Below are positions 24,158-34,084 of a stretch of 64,000 nt of DNA, piece after piece. The notes below the pieces were generated by a model. The model ran no database searches. It had not been told where the DNA came from and saw only the letters and a list, made by a program, of their open reading frames with translations. Positions within the stretch are counted from its first letter, which is position 1; each line of letters starts with the position of its first letter. Position numbers and translations under genes: made by a program. This stretch comes from Ignelater luminosus (taxonomy: Eukaryota > Arthropoda > Insecta > Coleoptera > Elateridae): positions 1 to 64,000 of the forward strand of contig VTPC01090709.1 of NCBI GenBank assembly GCA_011009095.1, given 5' to 3'.

Positions 24158-25169
24158 CTAGTCGATAAAAATTATCTTCAAAACTCGATATTATATTGTC
24201 GATATCCTGGTTCGCTCTTTCAACAGAACTCTGAGACTGCGAGTGTCGTGGTTTACCATGCACTATTCGACAATTCGGCCAAAGTTGAACCAGTTCTTCA
24301 ATAACTTAAATGATGAACAATGAAGTATATTGGAAAGGAAATTTATCAATACAATTCTAAATAAATGCCTAAATTCCCCAATTGGACTAACCATTTTAAT
24401 TTTTTTTATTTTTGATTAAAAATTCCTATTTAGCAACCCCAAAAATGTCTAGAAACAGATTTTAAATTGAATTTGACAACAACAGTATAAACTTACATGG
24501 TTTGCAAATTCTCTGCCATTGTCACTTTGCAGTAGATATAGACTATTTAAATCCATATATACTTCCAAAAGATTCTAAGCTGTTTCCTTAGCTGTTTTTG
24601 TTTTCATGGGTTGTAAGCAAACATAATTGGTTAAGTGGTCTTGATACACAAAAATAAATTTGTAGTCTTGGTCAGGACGTGTTTGCAAATCAATTAAATC
24701 TACCTGACATCTTAAGTTTAGGTTATTTGAAACAGTCACGTTCACTGCAATCCCCTTTTTTACTTGATTTCTCTTTAATTGGCAGTTTCTGCATTCTTCA
24801 ATAAACAAAGTTACAATTTCTTGCGTGACATTTAAATATTTTTCATTAATTAGTTTGAATGTAACTTGTCTTCTACCATGACCTGTGCACTGATGGGAAT
24901 CATTAATAATATCATATAAATCATCTATGCAAGCTAATAATTTGCCCAATTATTTATTTAGTAAAATATAGACGTCGTCAACTCGTTGCAGAGCAAAATG
25001 TTTCATAAAGTAATAATAACTTTTATTTTTACTCAATGGCCCACTGGTACGTAAGGTCATTAACTTCTTCACAATATTGGTAATAACTATTAGTACATAT
25101 TTCTGAATTACTCGCTTTTTGTTTGTATAGACTGTCTATTGCTTCATTAAATTTTTCTTTATGATCCAT
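24158..25169 (-). pseudogene. KRBA2/Ginger-type integrase-transposase, degenerate
   Basis: The reading starts at ATG 25169 (MDHKEKFNEAIDSLYKQK). After a frameshift it continues YYYFMKHFALQRVDDVYILL, then in ORF 24575-24949 LYDIINDSHQCTGHGRR (zinc-binding H/H region of the family), CRNCQLKR and RCQVDLIDL (first catalytic Asp), VYQDHLTNYVCLQP, and further LLQSDNGREFANH (second Asp). About 230 nt later the reading resumes with LWPNCRIVHGKPRHSQSQ and SSVERANQDI (catalytic Glu), ending at 24158. The 230-nt gap starts gtaagt and may be an intron, though joining it leaves the frame off by one. The full D, D, E set is present. Confidence 0.85.
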
Positions 25170-25251
25170 TATTTAAACTAACAATTTGATAAAAACATGA
25201 AAATTCTAACCCAACGTTTTTTGTTAGATTAGCTACAGAAATGGAGGATTA

Positions 25252-25370
25252 GTTTATAAACTAGCCAAGATATTGGTTATTTTATATCACTAGAAAGCAG
25301 TTTACTATTCTATCCATTTCAAATTGGATGATTTACAAACTAACCAAGACATTTGGCTATTTTAGTTTTT
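25252..25370. repeat. Right subterminal palindromic blocks
   Basis: Two blocks (about 25252-25288 and 25331-25370) repeat the CCAA...TTGG palindrome of the left end in reverse orientation, for example aaactaaccaagacatttgg. Confidence 0.75.
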
Positions 25371-25521
25371 CAACTTTGTCAATCAAATTAGCAAAGGGTA
25401 TTAGTTAGTTTTGAAATTATCAGCTAATATAGTTTTCTAGCAAAATAACTATTTATTTTATTAGTTTATATACTATCCAGCTAATTTATAAACTATCCAA
25501 GTTTGCACTTTAGCCGTAACA

Positions 25522-25984
25522 TATATAAATAAAAGCAATAAGAGATTACACCCAAGGGGTCAAATGAAATTTGAAATTCTTAATAGTATGGTATGTTTAC
25601 CAACTTGCATAAATATCTCTTTAAAATTCTGGAACTGAATCGGCTAGTGTATTGGTAGTAGGTTTCCAGTACAATCCCAATGTTTTTATTCCATTATGTT
25701 TATCCAATCATATTATAGGAGAAAGTGAATTGGTTATTTGTAAATTGTTAGATTGCCACTTGTGATGTTCTGGATCAATTAACCAATTAGTGCCCAAAAT
25801 TATATTTAAGTATTTCAGAAAACGATGGAAAGAAAAATACACAGTCATAATACTTCTAGGGCTGCAAGTGCTAAAACTTAATTTTTCTTTAATTTTAAAT
25901 ACTTTTCTTTTGAGGATATGATGTATCATATACTGGGCACTAAGGTTTGCATTAATAACATTAGACTGAATTTAAAGAAAAACA
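25522..25984. other. Non-coding gap
   Basis: No supported feature between the integrase transposon and the piggyBac relic. Confidence 0.45.
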
Positions 25985-26092
25985 TTTATTTGGTATTTAC
26001 TTGTTTACTACATTAGGAAAACTAAATCGTAAGGAATTATGCAGTGCGGTATTTTACAAAACAACTCTGGAAATGTAGACCAGCACTTCATG
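25985..26092 (-). pseudogene. piggyBac relic, last C-terminal segment
   Basis: Minus-strand text CMKCWSTFPELFCKIPHC follows what would be the C-x-x-C zinc motif split by mariner 2 (CGECGKCTKYTRC on the other side at about 27115-27150). It ends at stops near 25990. Short and therefore less certain than the other pieces. Confidence 0.6.
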
Positions 26093-26094
26093 CA

Positions 26095-27106
26095 CCTATG
26101 AAATGAGACTTTTTTTTTCAATTTTAAACGTTTATTAACAAAAGATGGTTACAAATTTAATCTTCAAAATAATAGCCATCGCTAGCGACACATTTTACCC
26201 ATCTCTCAGGCAATTTGTGAATGCCGCGCCAAAAAAATTGGCCGTCTTTGGCCGCAAACCAATCATCGAGCCATTTTTTTGGCTTCTTCGTGAGAATTGA
26301 AGCGCTGCTCGGAAAGTGCGTGGCCCATCGATGCAAACAAATGATAATCGGAAGGCGCCAAGTCTGGTGAGTAAGCCGCATGCACCAGCGGTTCCCAATC
26401 GTACGTTTGGTTTGGCCGTTGATTTTGGCTTGTGGCCGGGCGGACCATACGATCGTTTACGCTTGGGATTGGAGAAATACACCCGTAACGATTCGATGCA
26501 AAAAAGACTTCCTTTTGAACCGGGAGAGCAGCATTTCACAAGTGGTTTTTCGGTTCTCTTGCTGCCTTTCAGTCAGTTCATGCGGCACCCATCTTCCGAC
26601 CTTTAAAATCATGCCCATGTCTTTCAAACGTTTGCAAATGGTTTTTTTGGGTCACTCCCAACTGCTCTGCCATCATTTCTTGCGTTTGACCATCATCTTC
26701 ATTCAACAATGCTTGCAATTCGGTGTCCTCAAACTTTTTCGGTGGTCGGCCACGTTCCTCGTTCTCCACTCTAAAATCACCACTTCGGAATTTTTCAAAC
26801 CACCTGAAGCACTGTGCTCTGCTTAGAGCATGTCCACCGTAAGCTTCTATAAGCATTTGATGAGCTTGAGAAGCGTTTTTCTTCAATTGATAACAGAAAA
26901 TCAACGATGTCCGCAAATCGTAGTTTGAAGGCACGAAATTCGACATTTTTAAGAGCGAAAAAAATGCGTTGTTGTATGAAACATCACAAACAATGGATTG
27001 AATATTGTTGACAGATGACAGACGAAAAAAATAAGACATTTGGGACAGTTTAAAAATACTCCTAGCCACATCTGTGGTCTAATAGCTGAAAGTCTCATTT
27101 CATAGG
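26095..27106 (-). mobile_element. Mariner element 2, internally deleted
   Basis: Inverted ends cctatgaaatgagacttt are identical over 18 bp at 26095 and (complement) 27106. The right flank has TA at 27107-27108; the left flank shows CA at 26093-26094, probably a mutated TA. At 1.01 kb the element is about 0.3 kb shorter than a full mariner. It sits inside the Cys-rich tail of a piggyBac relic. Confidence 0.92.
26157..26945 (-). pseudogene. Mariner 2 transposase, catalytic segment deleted
   Basis: ATG 26945 gives MSNFVPSNYDLRTSLIFCYQ, then QAHQMLIEAYGGHALS, ENEERGRPPKKFED and MMAEQLGVTQ, the paired helix-turn-helix region of mariner. The first catalytic motif is cut: after HRIVTG the text goes straight to VYFSNPKRKRSYG, so the expected DEKWI with the catalytic Asp is missing. 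A larger deletion joins the STAKPN region to SPDLAPSDYHLFASMGHAL, losing the second Asp motif (HDNAPSH in relatives). It ends KLPERWVKCVASDGYYFED at 26157. No catalytic activity is possible. Confidence 0.93.
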
Positions 27107-27108
27107 TA

Positions 27109-27569
27109 TACACCTGGTATACTTTGTACACTTGCCACATTCACCGCATCTACGTTGCTTTTCTATTTTATTATCTAAATGTATCACATTATTCAAACGC
27201 ATTTCATCTGCTACATGTCTAGAAGTTTTCGAACGAATTCTACTAAGAGTTGAAATGTCAGGTGCTGTGGGTAAAGCTTCCACGACGCTTCGGTACAATT
27301 CCAAAAGAGATATTGTTTCAACATTAAGATAAAGTAGCCACTTGTTCACCATTAAAACAAAATCTGAAAATTGGCCAATACCACTTCTTTGATCGAATTC
27401 GAATTCTATATAATCCTCTAAGTTGATCGAATAAATCTACCCACTCCATGCCTTTGTAGTATATTCGGACAATGTTTGATTAGAGCACTGATATTAGTTC
27501 TCGAGATTTTCCAGACTAAGTATCTGTTACATCTGCCTGGAAGTAAAATATTACTTGGTTACTAAGTAT
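27109..27569 (-). pseudogene. piggyBac relic, C-terminal half
   Basis: Reads YYKGMEWVDLFDQLRGLYRI then IRSKKWYWPIFRF, a degenerate version of the piggyBac MGGVDL-x-DQ...IRSKKWWWPLF block. After a small frameshift it continues in ORF 27095-27352 as LYRSVVEALPTAPD and RLNNVIHLD, then QRRCGECGKCTKYTRC, the C-terminal Cys-rich domain. Mariner 2 begins within that domain, and the hAT element with its TSD bounds the other side at 27570-27577. Confidence 0.85.
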
Positions 27570-27577
27570 GTTATTAC
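27570..27577 (+). repeat. hAT target-site duplication, left copy
   Basis: gttattac, identical to 29889-29896. Confidence 0.88.
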
Positions 27578-28017
27578 TAAAGAGCGGATTCGTAGGAAAG
27601 ATCCTTTTTAGTAATTATCTAGGGCGTAAACGAAAACCGAATTATAAATTCGTTTCTATAAAAAGTAAATCATTTGGCACCCTTTTTATTCTTCCTAAAT
27701 TCCTAAATTACGAATGTTGATCCCAAAAACCATATTTTAGCTTCCTATTTTAGGATATTTTATTTCTTTTGCTTTTATGTATTCCTTCAGTTGAGATGCA
27801 ATAACTTGAACTTCGTTCGTACCTCAATGTAGCTGTGTAGTTTAGCTATTTCCATGCGACCTAACCTTAATAATGCTTAAACCTCATTGCGGAAGGTTAC
27901 TTAAATACATCAAATATATGTTAAAAACCAATCTCCGTTACATAAAACATCATTCTAGAATTCTAGTTTCAAGCATAAGAAAACTAGAGAAAGTTGGATT
28001 ACCTCTTACGGATTCAC

Positions 28018-29435
28018 TGTTTTACGTGTAAAAATAGGTTTAGTGACCCTGTGAAATGACGCAGCATAAAATAATAACGCTGTGCCTTGAGAAACGACTA
28101 ACTCTATTTTATCGGAGATCGGGTCGGGGTCATAGGGAGGCCTAAATGGCAGAAAGCGGTAACGGTAGGGTTGTAATCTGAAAGGGCGCTAGTCTTAGTT
28201 AACCTTGACCGATATAAGTAAACAGCTGATCCTAAGACTAACCATCTATTCCGGTCTGAGAGATGCTTAGTAGGGTTCTCCTGCGACAGCTGATCGATCA
28301 CTCAATACTTACTGAAGATTTTGGCCAGCTTGTGCTGTTGACAGTTGAATTTAAGCAAGACCGTTTCCATAAAGCTTATGTTCTCTGAAACAAATCTGGT
28401 TACGTGCACTGACGGAATTTTTTTCCGGTCAGTTTATAATAGAATAAACTTACAACTAGGACGTCGTGGTACAGCGATAAATTAATCCAACGATAAATAT
28501 TTACACACATACACTGAGCGGCGTTCAAACGCCGGGCCATTGACCGTAGACAGCACAAACAGCCTGGTTGAGTGAGGAAACCAGATCAGTAGGTGCCGGG
28601 GAATCCCAGAGGATTGTATTCTCGACGCATACACTCGTCGAGCCGTACGGTAAAGATACCTGTTGGAGATTTGTTACTCAGTCCGAAGACTGCAGATAAA
28701 CGATAATAAATGAAGACTACGGTAGCTTCCTGTTCAACAGGGAATTTATTAATTACGAAGTTTAAAAATTCGCGACGCTTTATTACAACCCGAACTAACT
28801 GTACAAAGTAGGTTTTATAACCCCGGTAGCTTATCTTAAAAAATTTCGCGACTTTTTTAGGTACTTCACGAAGAAGATCTCCAGGTTTCGAACCGCGCGT
28901 GAATTAACATCGCGTTGCCTTGTTGAAAACTTGATCCTCACTGACTCGAAATTGTTAAACGAGAAAACGCGTTGGGTTGACGCCATATTGAAGCGTCCTT
29001 TCCCCTCGATGAAATGATTCGCGGAAATGACGACAGGATTTCGTTCATTGGAGAACACTGAAACTGAGGTATTCTACTCATCCCATCCTGTTTTAACCTT
29101 AAATAATTCCTTAAAACTAATTTACATATAGTGTCAAGAAGCTTGATTTATATGTCTACTACATCGACACGGACTACAAAATTCTAGGTATAAAGAAATA
29201 TAAAATAATGAAATTGAGATATATTTAAATTTTATTTCTTAAATTTACTAGGGACAAATAGCACTTATCGAGAAAGAAAAAATTAAATATCTAAAGAAAC
29301 ATACAAAATGCTAAATACAATTTGTAACTTCAGAATTTCAAAACGGAATGGATTTTTATATACTATTTACAATAATTATTAAACGAAATTTAGCATCGTG
29401 CTAAACGAAACGATAATTTCTAAATGATCTTAACA
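28018..29435 (+). mobile_element. 1.4-kb non-coding LTR-like element, copy 1
   Basis: Aligns by eye, over its length and with substantial divergence, to the reverse complement of 59495-60823. Shared blocks include ataaccccggtag, aaatgattcgc, gatgacgaca, agtgtcaagaagct, aaatacaatttg and aaatgatcttaaca. Termini are TGTT...TTAACA. No coding region is visible. It is richer in G+C than most of the window. Size and TG...CA ends suggest a solo LTR, but a non-autonomous DNA element is possible because a clean target duplication is not seen here. Confidence 0.75.
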
Positions 29436-29445
29436 ACTGACCATA

Positions 29446-29763
29446 ATGCAAGAAGTAGAAGCGTCTCTGAAAGGGTGCCCCGGTAATGTTGCGAAATTAG
29501 CGTATCAAAAAGTCTTATTATTATCTCAGGAAAGTGTTGGTACCCAAAGTTTAATGCAAAATTTTCTAATTTACAAATATGCAACTATTACATCATGTGA
29601 TGTTGAGCGCAGCTTTTCGTGGTTCAAATCAATTTTAATAAAGAAGCATGAAAATTCTACCCATGAAAATCTGAAGCGATTTTTTGTATGTAATGCTTTT
29701 CTGTCACATAAAAACCAAATTCAGAAATGTATGTATGTACATCTATTGCTAAATAAAGTGTAA
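29446..29763 (+). pseudogene. hAT transposase, C-terminal dimerisation region
   Basis: The 105-codon frame contains IYKYATITSCDVERSFSWFK and STHENLKRFFVCNAFL, the hAT C-terminal dimerisation block (family form: YAPITSCDVERSFS...LTPENLEKL...). It ends at a stop at 29761-29763, 125 bp before the hAT end, as expected for the 3' end. The remaining transposase is missing, replaced or separated by the inserted element at 28018-29435. Confidence 0.88.
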
Positions 29764-29888
29764 ATTATATTCAAACGGTGAGATTTTTCAGTATTCTGAT
29801 TTAGGATTTCTGCCCTATATCTTTTTCTATCCTTCCTATTTTAGGATTCTATTTCTGACATTTTATTATTCTAAGAATCCGCTCTCTA

Positions 29889-29896
29889 GTTATTAC
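29889..29896 (+). repeat. hAT target-site duplication, right copy
   Basis: gttattac, identical to 27570-27577. Confidence 0.88.
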
Positions 29897-30480
29897 CATC
29901 CCACCAAACAAGTGTCGGCTTATTTTGTTCAAGATGCAAAGCCTGCTAATATGTCCCGTAAACTTTTTTGTTTAGGTCTTGTAGTGGTGGTTTTTAAACA
30001 AGCGGAAAACTTTATCAAAACTGACACTTTATCCTAAAACCAATAATAAAAAAGCCTTTCCTCATTTAACTCAAACCTGGGATATACTATATAGTTGAAC
30101 TGAAAAATGCTATTCTAGTGATTGAACATAATACTGGAAACGTTCATTCATATGGTCTATGAAGGGTTGAATCTTGTAGACTTTATTTAATTTGTAGTGT
30201 AAAGTCTTAGTTGTCATTGAGGTGTAGAAATCTGTGAATTTGCTCTAATATATTACCAGTAAAGGAGTTGCTAATTAAATGCGAGTGAGTATTATTCCTA
30301 TATTCCCACTTGTACTGCTCTTCGACAGATACCCAATGTAAAAGAAACACCTTTTTTAAAGCTTTTCTTACGGTTTCTTTACACATATGCTCTATAAACT
30401 GTTCATCAAAAACAGTTTAAAAATAGAAATTGGTTTCAGATATTTCTCCTTCAACTCATTTATAATAGTGGGCTACTTAT
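29897..30480 (-). pseudogene. piggyBac relic, N-terminal and middle part
   Basis: The minus strand reads, across several frames, FDEQFIEHMCKETVRKA, then ILEQIHRFLHLNDN (family: RF-x-x-I-x-x-x-LHF-x-DN), KVYKIQPFIDHMNERFQ and finally TLVWWDGNNILSNQVIF (family: kWkDnk-V...SN). The latter runs through one copy of the hAT TSD into the piece at 27109-27569. Many stops and shifts; the DDD catalytic residues cannot be assigned reliably. Confidence 0.7.
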
Positions 30481-30885
30481 CGTTCATAAATATGTCTATT
30501 TTCCAGTATTTTCTCTTCCAATTTGTGTACGATTTTCTTTGATTTTTTTAGTATTATTTTTACAATCATTAGAAATATTTGAGACATTGAAATAATTTTC
30601 TGTCTTTTAAGTAAGAGATATCCTTTTTTTGCTTTTCTTTTTCTCTTCAGATTCTCGTTCGGCAGTAAGATTTACTTTATATTTTTCAATTTCCCTGCTA
30701 CTCCTTGTAATTGCAATAAGCACTGGGTACAAATCTAGTTCGCCTCCACATGGTACACCCCGGGTAGCGCTAAACAGCTAGAACCGCAGGCAGCCCAAAC
30801 TATTTCAAAATCTCCTAGGCATTCAAACAGACATACAAGAACAATAAACTCCAATGTACAAAATAACAGCTCTTCTCAAGACCTA

Positions 30886-31465
30886 ATGACAAGAAGACTT
30901 CGCCCAGTCCTTCGCATTTGCCAGGAGAACTTTGAAGGCATCAGCAAATCCAAAAGCGAGTGCCTATTCAAACTCCTGTTGGAGAACAACATTAACATTG
31001 CTCTTATACAAGAGACACACACCAAGAGCATATCCCAGCTCCAATCAAGAGGAACAATCAACGACTACAAACTTATAGGGGCTACATATCATCCCAAATA
31101 TAAAACTGTCACCTATTTGCGTAAACATTTAAACAATGTGAAACTTTTGTTTACATCAGAAAAAAATGATATCTACACTGTTACGGTAGAGGCTGAACGA
31201 TTGAAAGTTGTAAATCCCAAACAACTTGGTCAAACATGATGTTTTCGTCTCAGGTGCACCCAGGTCTCTTTGCTAAAGACTTCAACAGTCATCATTCTCA
31301 GTGGACGTATAAAAAGAACGACCCGCATGGGCTAAAACTAATAGAATGGGCTAAGGCGCAAAACATGCACTTAGTATTCAGTGCTTAAGACCCGGAAACT
31401 TTCAGATCAGGAAGATGGCGCTCTGATACCAATCCAGACCTGTGATTTGTATTTTCAGATGTAGA
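30886..31465 (+). pseudogene. LINE endonuclease domain
   Basis: Open frame 30886-31239 reads LRICQENFEGISKSKSECLF, then INIALIQETHTKS (catalytic QE-T-H motif) and LIGATYHPKYKTVTYLR. After a frameshift the text continues AKDFNSHHSQWTYKKND and FRSGRWRSDTNPDL, corresponding to the family G-DFN-x-HH-x-x-W and the later motif. Two stops replace expected residues near 31386 and 31442. Confidence 0.82.
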
Positions 31466-31619
31466 GGGATGGAAAATCTTAGCTATCCGCCAAGTGCTTA
31501 AACAAAAACGGCAAGCAAGAGCTAGCCGACACTCTTCTGGAAAATCTGCACGAAGCTAAAAATCTAAATAGGCAGAGACCACAAACAGCATAAATTTTAA
31601 GCATTCTAGCAGGAAATTC

Positions 31620-32310
31620 TGATCTTTTCTTAAAAAATTGAGTACATATTTTCATAATCCACTTGTTAAACCCGTAGCTACTGCAGATCAGGTCGCTAAC
31701 CGGATAGTAGCATGCTCCAGAGCCAAGAGGGATAAAAGTCATTCCATTAAGATCAAGAGAGCACTGAGAGCACTTGAGCAATTAGCAACTGAGAGGCAAG
31801 ATCTCACGATGGATTTCACTGTAAAAGAAATTAATGCAGCTTTTCAAAGTGTAAAAAGAGTTAAATCTCTTATATTTGACAAAATCCAAACAGAATTCTT
31901 CTTAAATTGTGGTGACAAAGTTAGACAGTTGTTCGATTCCTCCTTCTTAGATATATTAAGAACAGGTGTGCTTCCTCAAGAATTCAAAAAAACAAAAATT
32001 ATCGCCCTACTTAAACCTGGCAAGACCAGAGTATTACAGGCCAACTGCCCTACTTAGCGTTACCTTTAAGTTTCTCAAACGCTTAATATACAATAGAATC
32101 AGCCCTATCATCCTGTAAGCTTTGTCTGTAGAACAAGCAGAATTCCGACCAAATCGAAGCTGTGAGTATCACGACATTTATCTAAAAAGACTACGAGAGA
32201 GGACTGAAAACAGACGCTGTATTTGGAGACTTTACTGCAGCATACAACACAGTGCGGAGAGAAGGGTCAATTTTGAAGTTTCTTGCATGTATTATGTATT
32301 ATGCACACAC
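31620..32310 (+). pseudogene. LINE reverse transcriptase, N-terminal half
   Basis: Frame 31638-32057 covers the thumb-proximal entry region and IIALLKPGK. Then FKFLKRLIYNRISPI and VEQAEFRPNRSCEYH (family: QAGFRPNRSC). A further shift gives FGDFTAAYNTV, the motif holding the first catalytic Asp. The text then fades; the FADD box is missing. Confidence 0.82.
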
Positions 32311-34084
32311 CTTTCTTCAAATATCTTCTAATTGAGTTATCACTTATTATAAAGTGCTGAAATTGCTCAGTGTATATCAACTTGCATCGCACTTCAAATA
32401 ACCTAAATAAAGTTCAATGCTAAAATAATTAGGGGAGCCAATACCTAAACATTTCAAACTTAGCATGGGATTTCCTAAGTTGTTCTCGCCGATTCAGCAC
32501 TTGGTATAGTTGTTTTTGAGCAGTTGACATGGTCTGCGATTAAAGTAAATCGATAATAATCAATATAATCACGACAGGTGTGGTATACTTGTATTTGGAG
32601 CTGTCGACCTTGTTGGCTAAAACGTCGCCGATAAAGACCAATTTTGAAAATGTTAGTACTTTTTGGAAAGTTATTTAGATGCTTTTCAACTGTCAATTAG
32701 ATCTATTTTTTGTATTTTAATTTTTGAGCAAGTTATTTCATGATTAAGGTCACTCCAAATAAGAAAGAAGATTTTTTTGATAAAAATAGGCAATTTTCGA
32801 CTTGATCTTTTTCCTACACCCGATGATCAAAATGTATAGTGATCAATCGACGCAGAACTTTATGCTGTATAATATTGTCGTAGTGAAATTTCTCACTACA
32901 AGTGCAGTCTTGGCTGTACTTAAAAAGAAACTGAAAGAAGTTCCAGAATTTTACAATTTTTTAACACCCTATCTTAAGCGGCGCGACGGTAGAAAATAGG
33001 AGCAAAATATATTTTCCCTTTTTCTAATGTAAATAAGAGTGAGTAAAACAATTTCCAGCTTTCCTTTTATTTTTGTATTCTAGAATTTTAATTTCCCTGG
33101 CCTATTGCCAAGTAAGTAGTACTAACGCATTGCATTGATCTAGCCTGGTTGTTACATCGTAACTACGGTGGCGACTTGGATCCACTAGGCTAGAAGAATT
33201 GCTACGGTGATACTTCCACAGAACAAAAGACTCTTTTCCTTTCATCCGCCCTTCTAAAGATAAGAATGTCGACGCTAAATATGATCGTCTTGATCATTAA
33301 GTGACACGCCAAGGAAAACAGACCAAATTCTAAATCTAATGACGATACTTCTTTATAGCTAAGTAACTTTCTTCTTCCTCCTACTTGTTCGTAAGTGTTT
33401 ACCTGCAAGTCCCATTTTAATGCATTATTTATTATTGTTTTTATTTTTTCAAATATTCTGTTGAATTTCTTTGAGCAATTATTTATCTAATTATTTCCAT
33501 TTCTGATTCCTTCCTTATTTAGATTATGTATAGGTAACTCTGAAAATTTAATTTGATTCTTCATCTAAAATTTTTTATTATCATTTTAAAATTATTATTC
33601 CTGTTATGTCTTGTTTTAATGTCTAATTGTGAAGTAATAAGTGTTACTAATTATTTTATAGTTGGTTAGTCTCATAGCTGAGTAGCCTATTATTTACATC
33701 CGTACCTTAGAGGTAAACAGTTGTTACTCCATTCTGGAAAAGTTTCGAGGGGGCAAATAAAGTTTTTATCCTTACAGAAAATAGTTTGGCTATTAAAGGA
33801 AATGACAAAAACAAATGAATCTTCTGATGCAGATTGCAAAGGCTTATTACTAAGAAAATAGTTTTTATTTGGGTAATTACATGTTACCTATTCCTAGCTT
33901 TGGGATTTACGATTATTTACCATTAAAGAAAAATCCAGGTAAATTACAATGCAAGAGTCTTAACATACTAAACATAGTATCGTTCAACTATCAAGAAACT
34001 AAAAAACTATTTAAACTATTCTAACTATCTATTCTAAAATCTAACTATTTACATAATTTTTAATTTCTAATGTGCACATTAATA
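32311..34084. other. Non-coding stretch
   Basis: No recognisable coding region. Around 33165-33180 a tggcgactt phrase resembles a primer-binding site, but no LTRs were found to go with it. Confidence 0.4.

Larger units (their letters stand above)
23440..25521 (-). mobile_element. DNA transposon with KRBA2-type (Ginger-like) integrase
   Basis: Ends match as inverted repeats: tgttacggttaa at 23440 and its complement ttagccgtaaca ending at 25521. Both are flanked by tata, giving a possible 4-bp TSD (the surrounding TA-rich run makes this non-unique). Within roughly 300 bp of each end are several imperfect palindromic blocks. The interior carries a minus-strand integrase of the KRBA2/SCAND3 kind, known to derive from cut-and-paste elements related to Ty3 integrases. 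No reverse transcriptase, gag or LTRs are present, so this is a DNA transposon, not a retroelement. Confidence 0.82.
27578..29888 (+). mobile_element. hAT transposon with an internal insertion
   Basis: Ends read taaagagcggattcgtag at the left and, complemented, tagagagcggattcttag at the right, inverted repeats with few differences. They are flanked by a perfect 8-bp duplication (gttattac), the hAT hallmark. The only coding remnant is the transposase C terminus at 29446-29763. A 1.4-kb non-coding element occupies 28018-29435. The hAT itself lies within a piggyBac relic. Confidence 0.9.
25985..30560 (-). mobile_element. piggyBac relic interrupted by mariner 2 and a hAT element
   Basis: Three minus-strand pieces read as successive parts of one piggyBac transposase: 29897-30480 (N-terminal and middle), 27109-27569 (MGGVD block onward) and 25985-26092 (last residues). 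They are separated by a mariner (26095-27106) and by a hAT element (27578-29888) with a perfect 8-bp TSD. The coding text continues across both junctions when the insertions are removed. piggyBac ends (TTAA sites with TIRs) were not located. Confidence 0.8.
30745..32310 (+). mobile_element. Second LINE lineage (Jockey/I-like), truncated at 3' side
   Basis: Begins with a degenerate segment upstream of the endonuclease start and ends abruptly within RT. No poly-A tail or TSD was found, so the 3' end is probably deleted. The endonuclease wording differs clearly from the element at 7765-10591, so it is a separate family. Confidence 0.75.

Noticed and set aside
33165-33185. tggcgactt as a retroelement primer-binding site
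   Set aside because: No matching LTR pair on either side; a short motif alone is not evidence.
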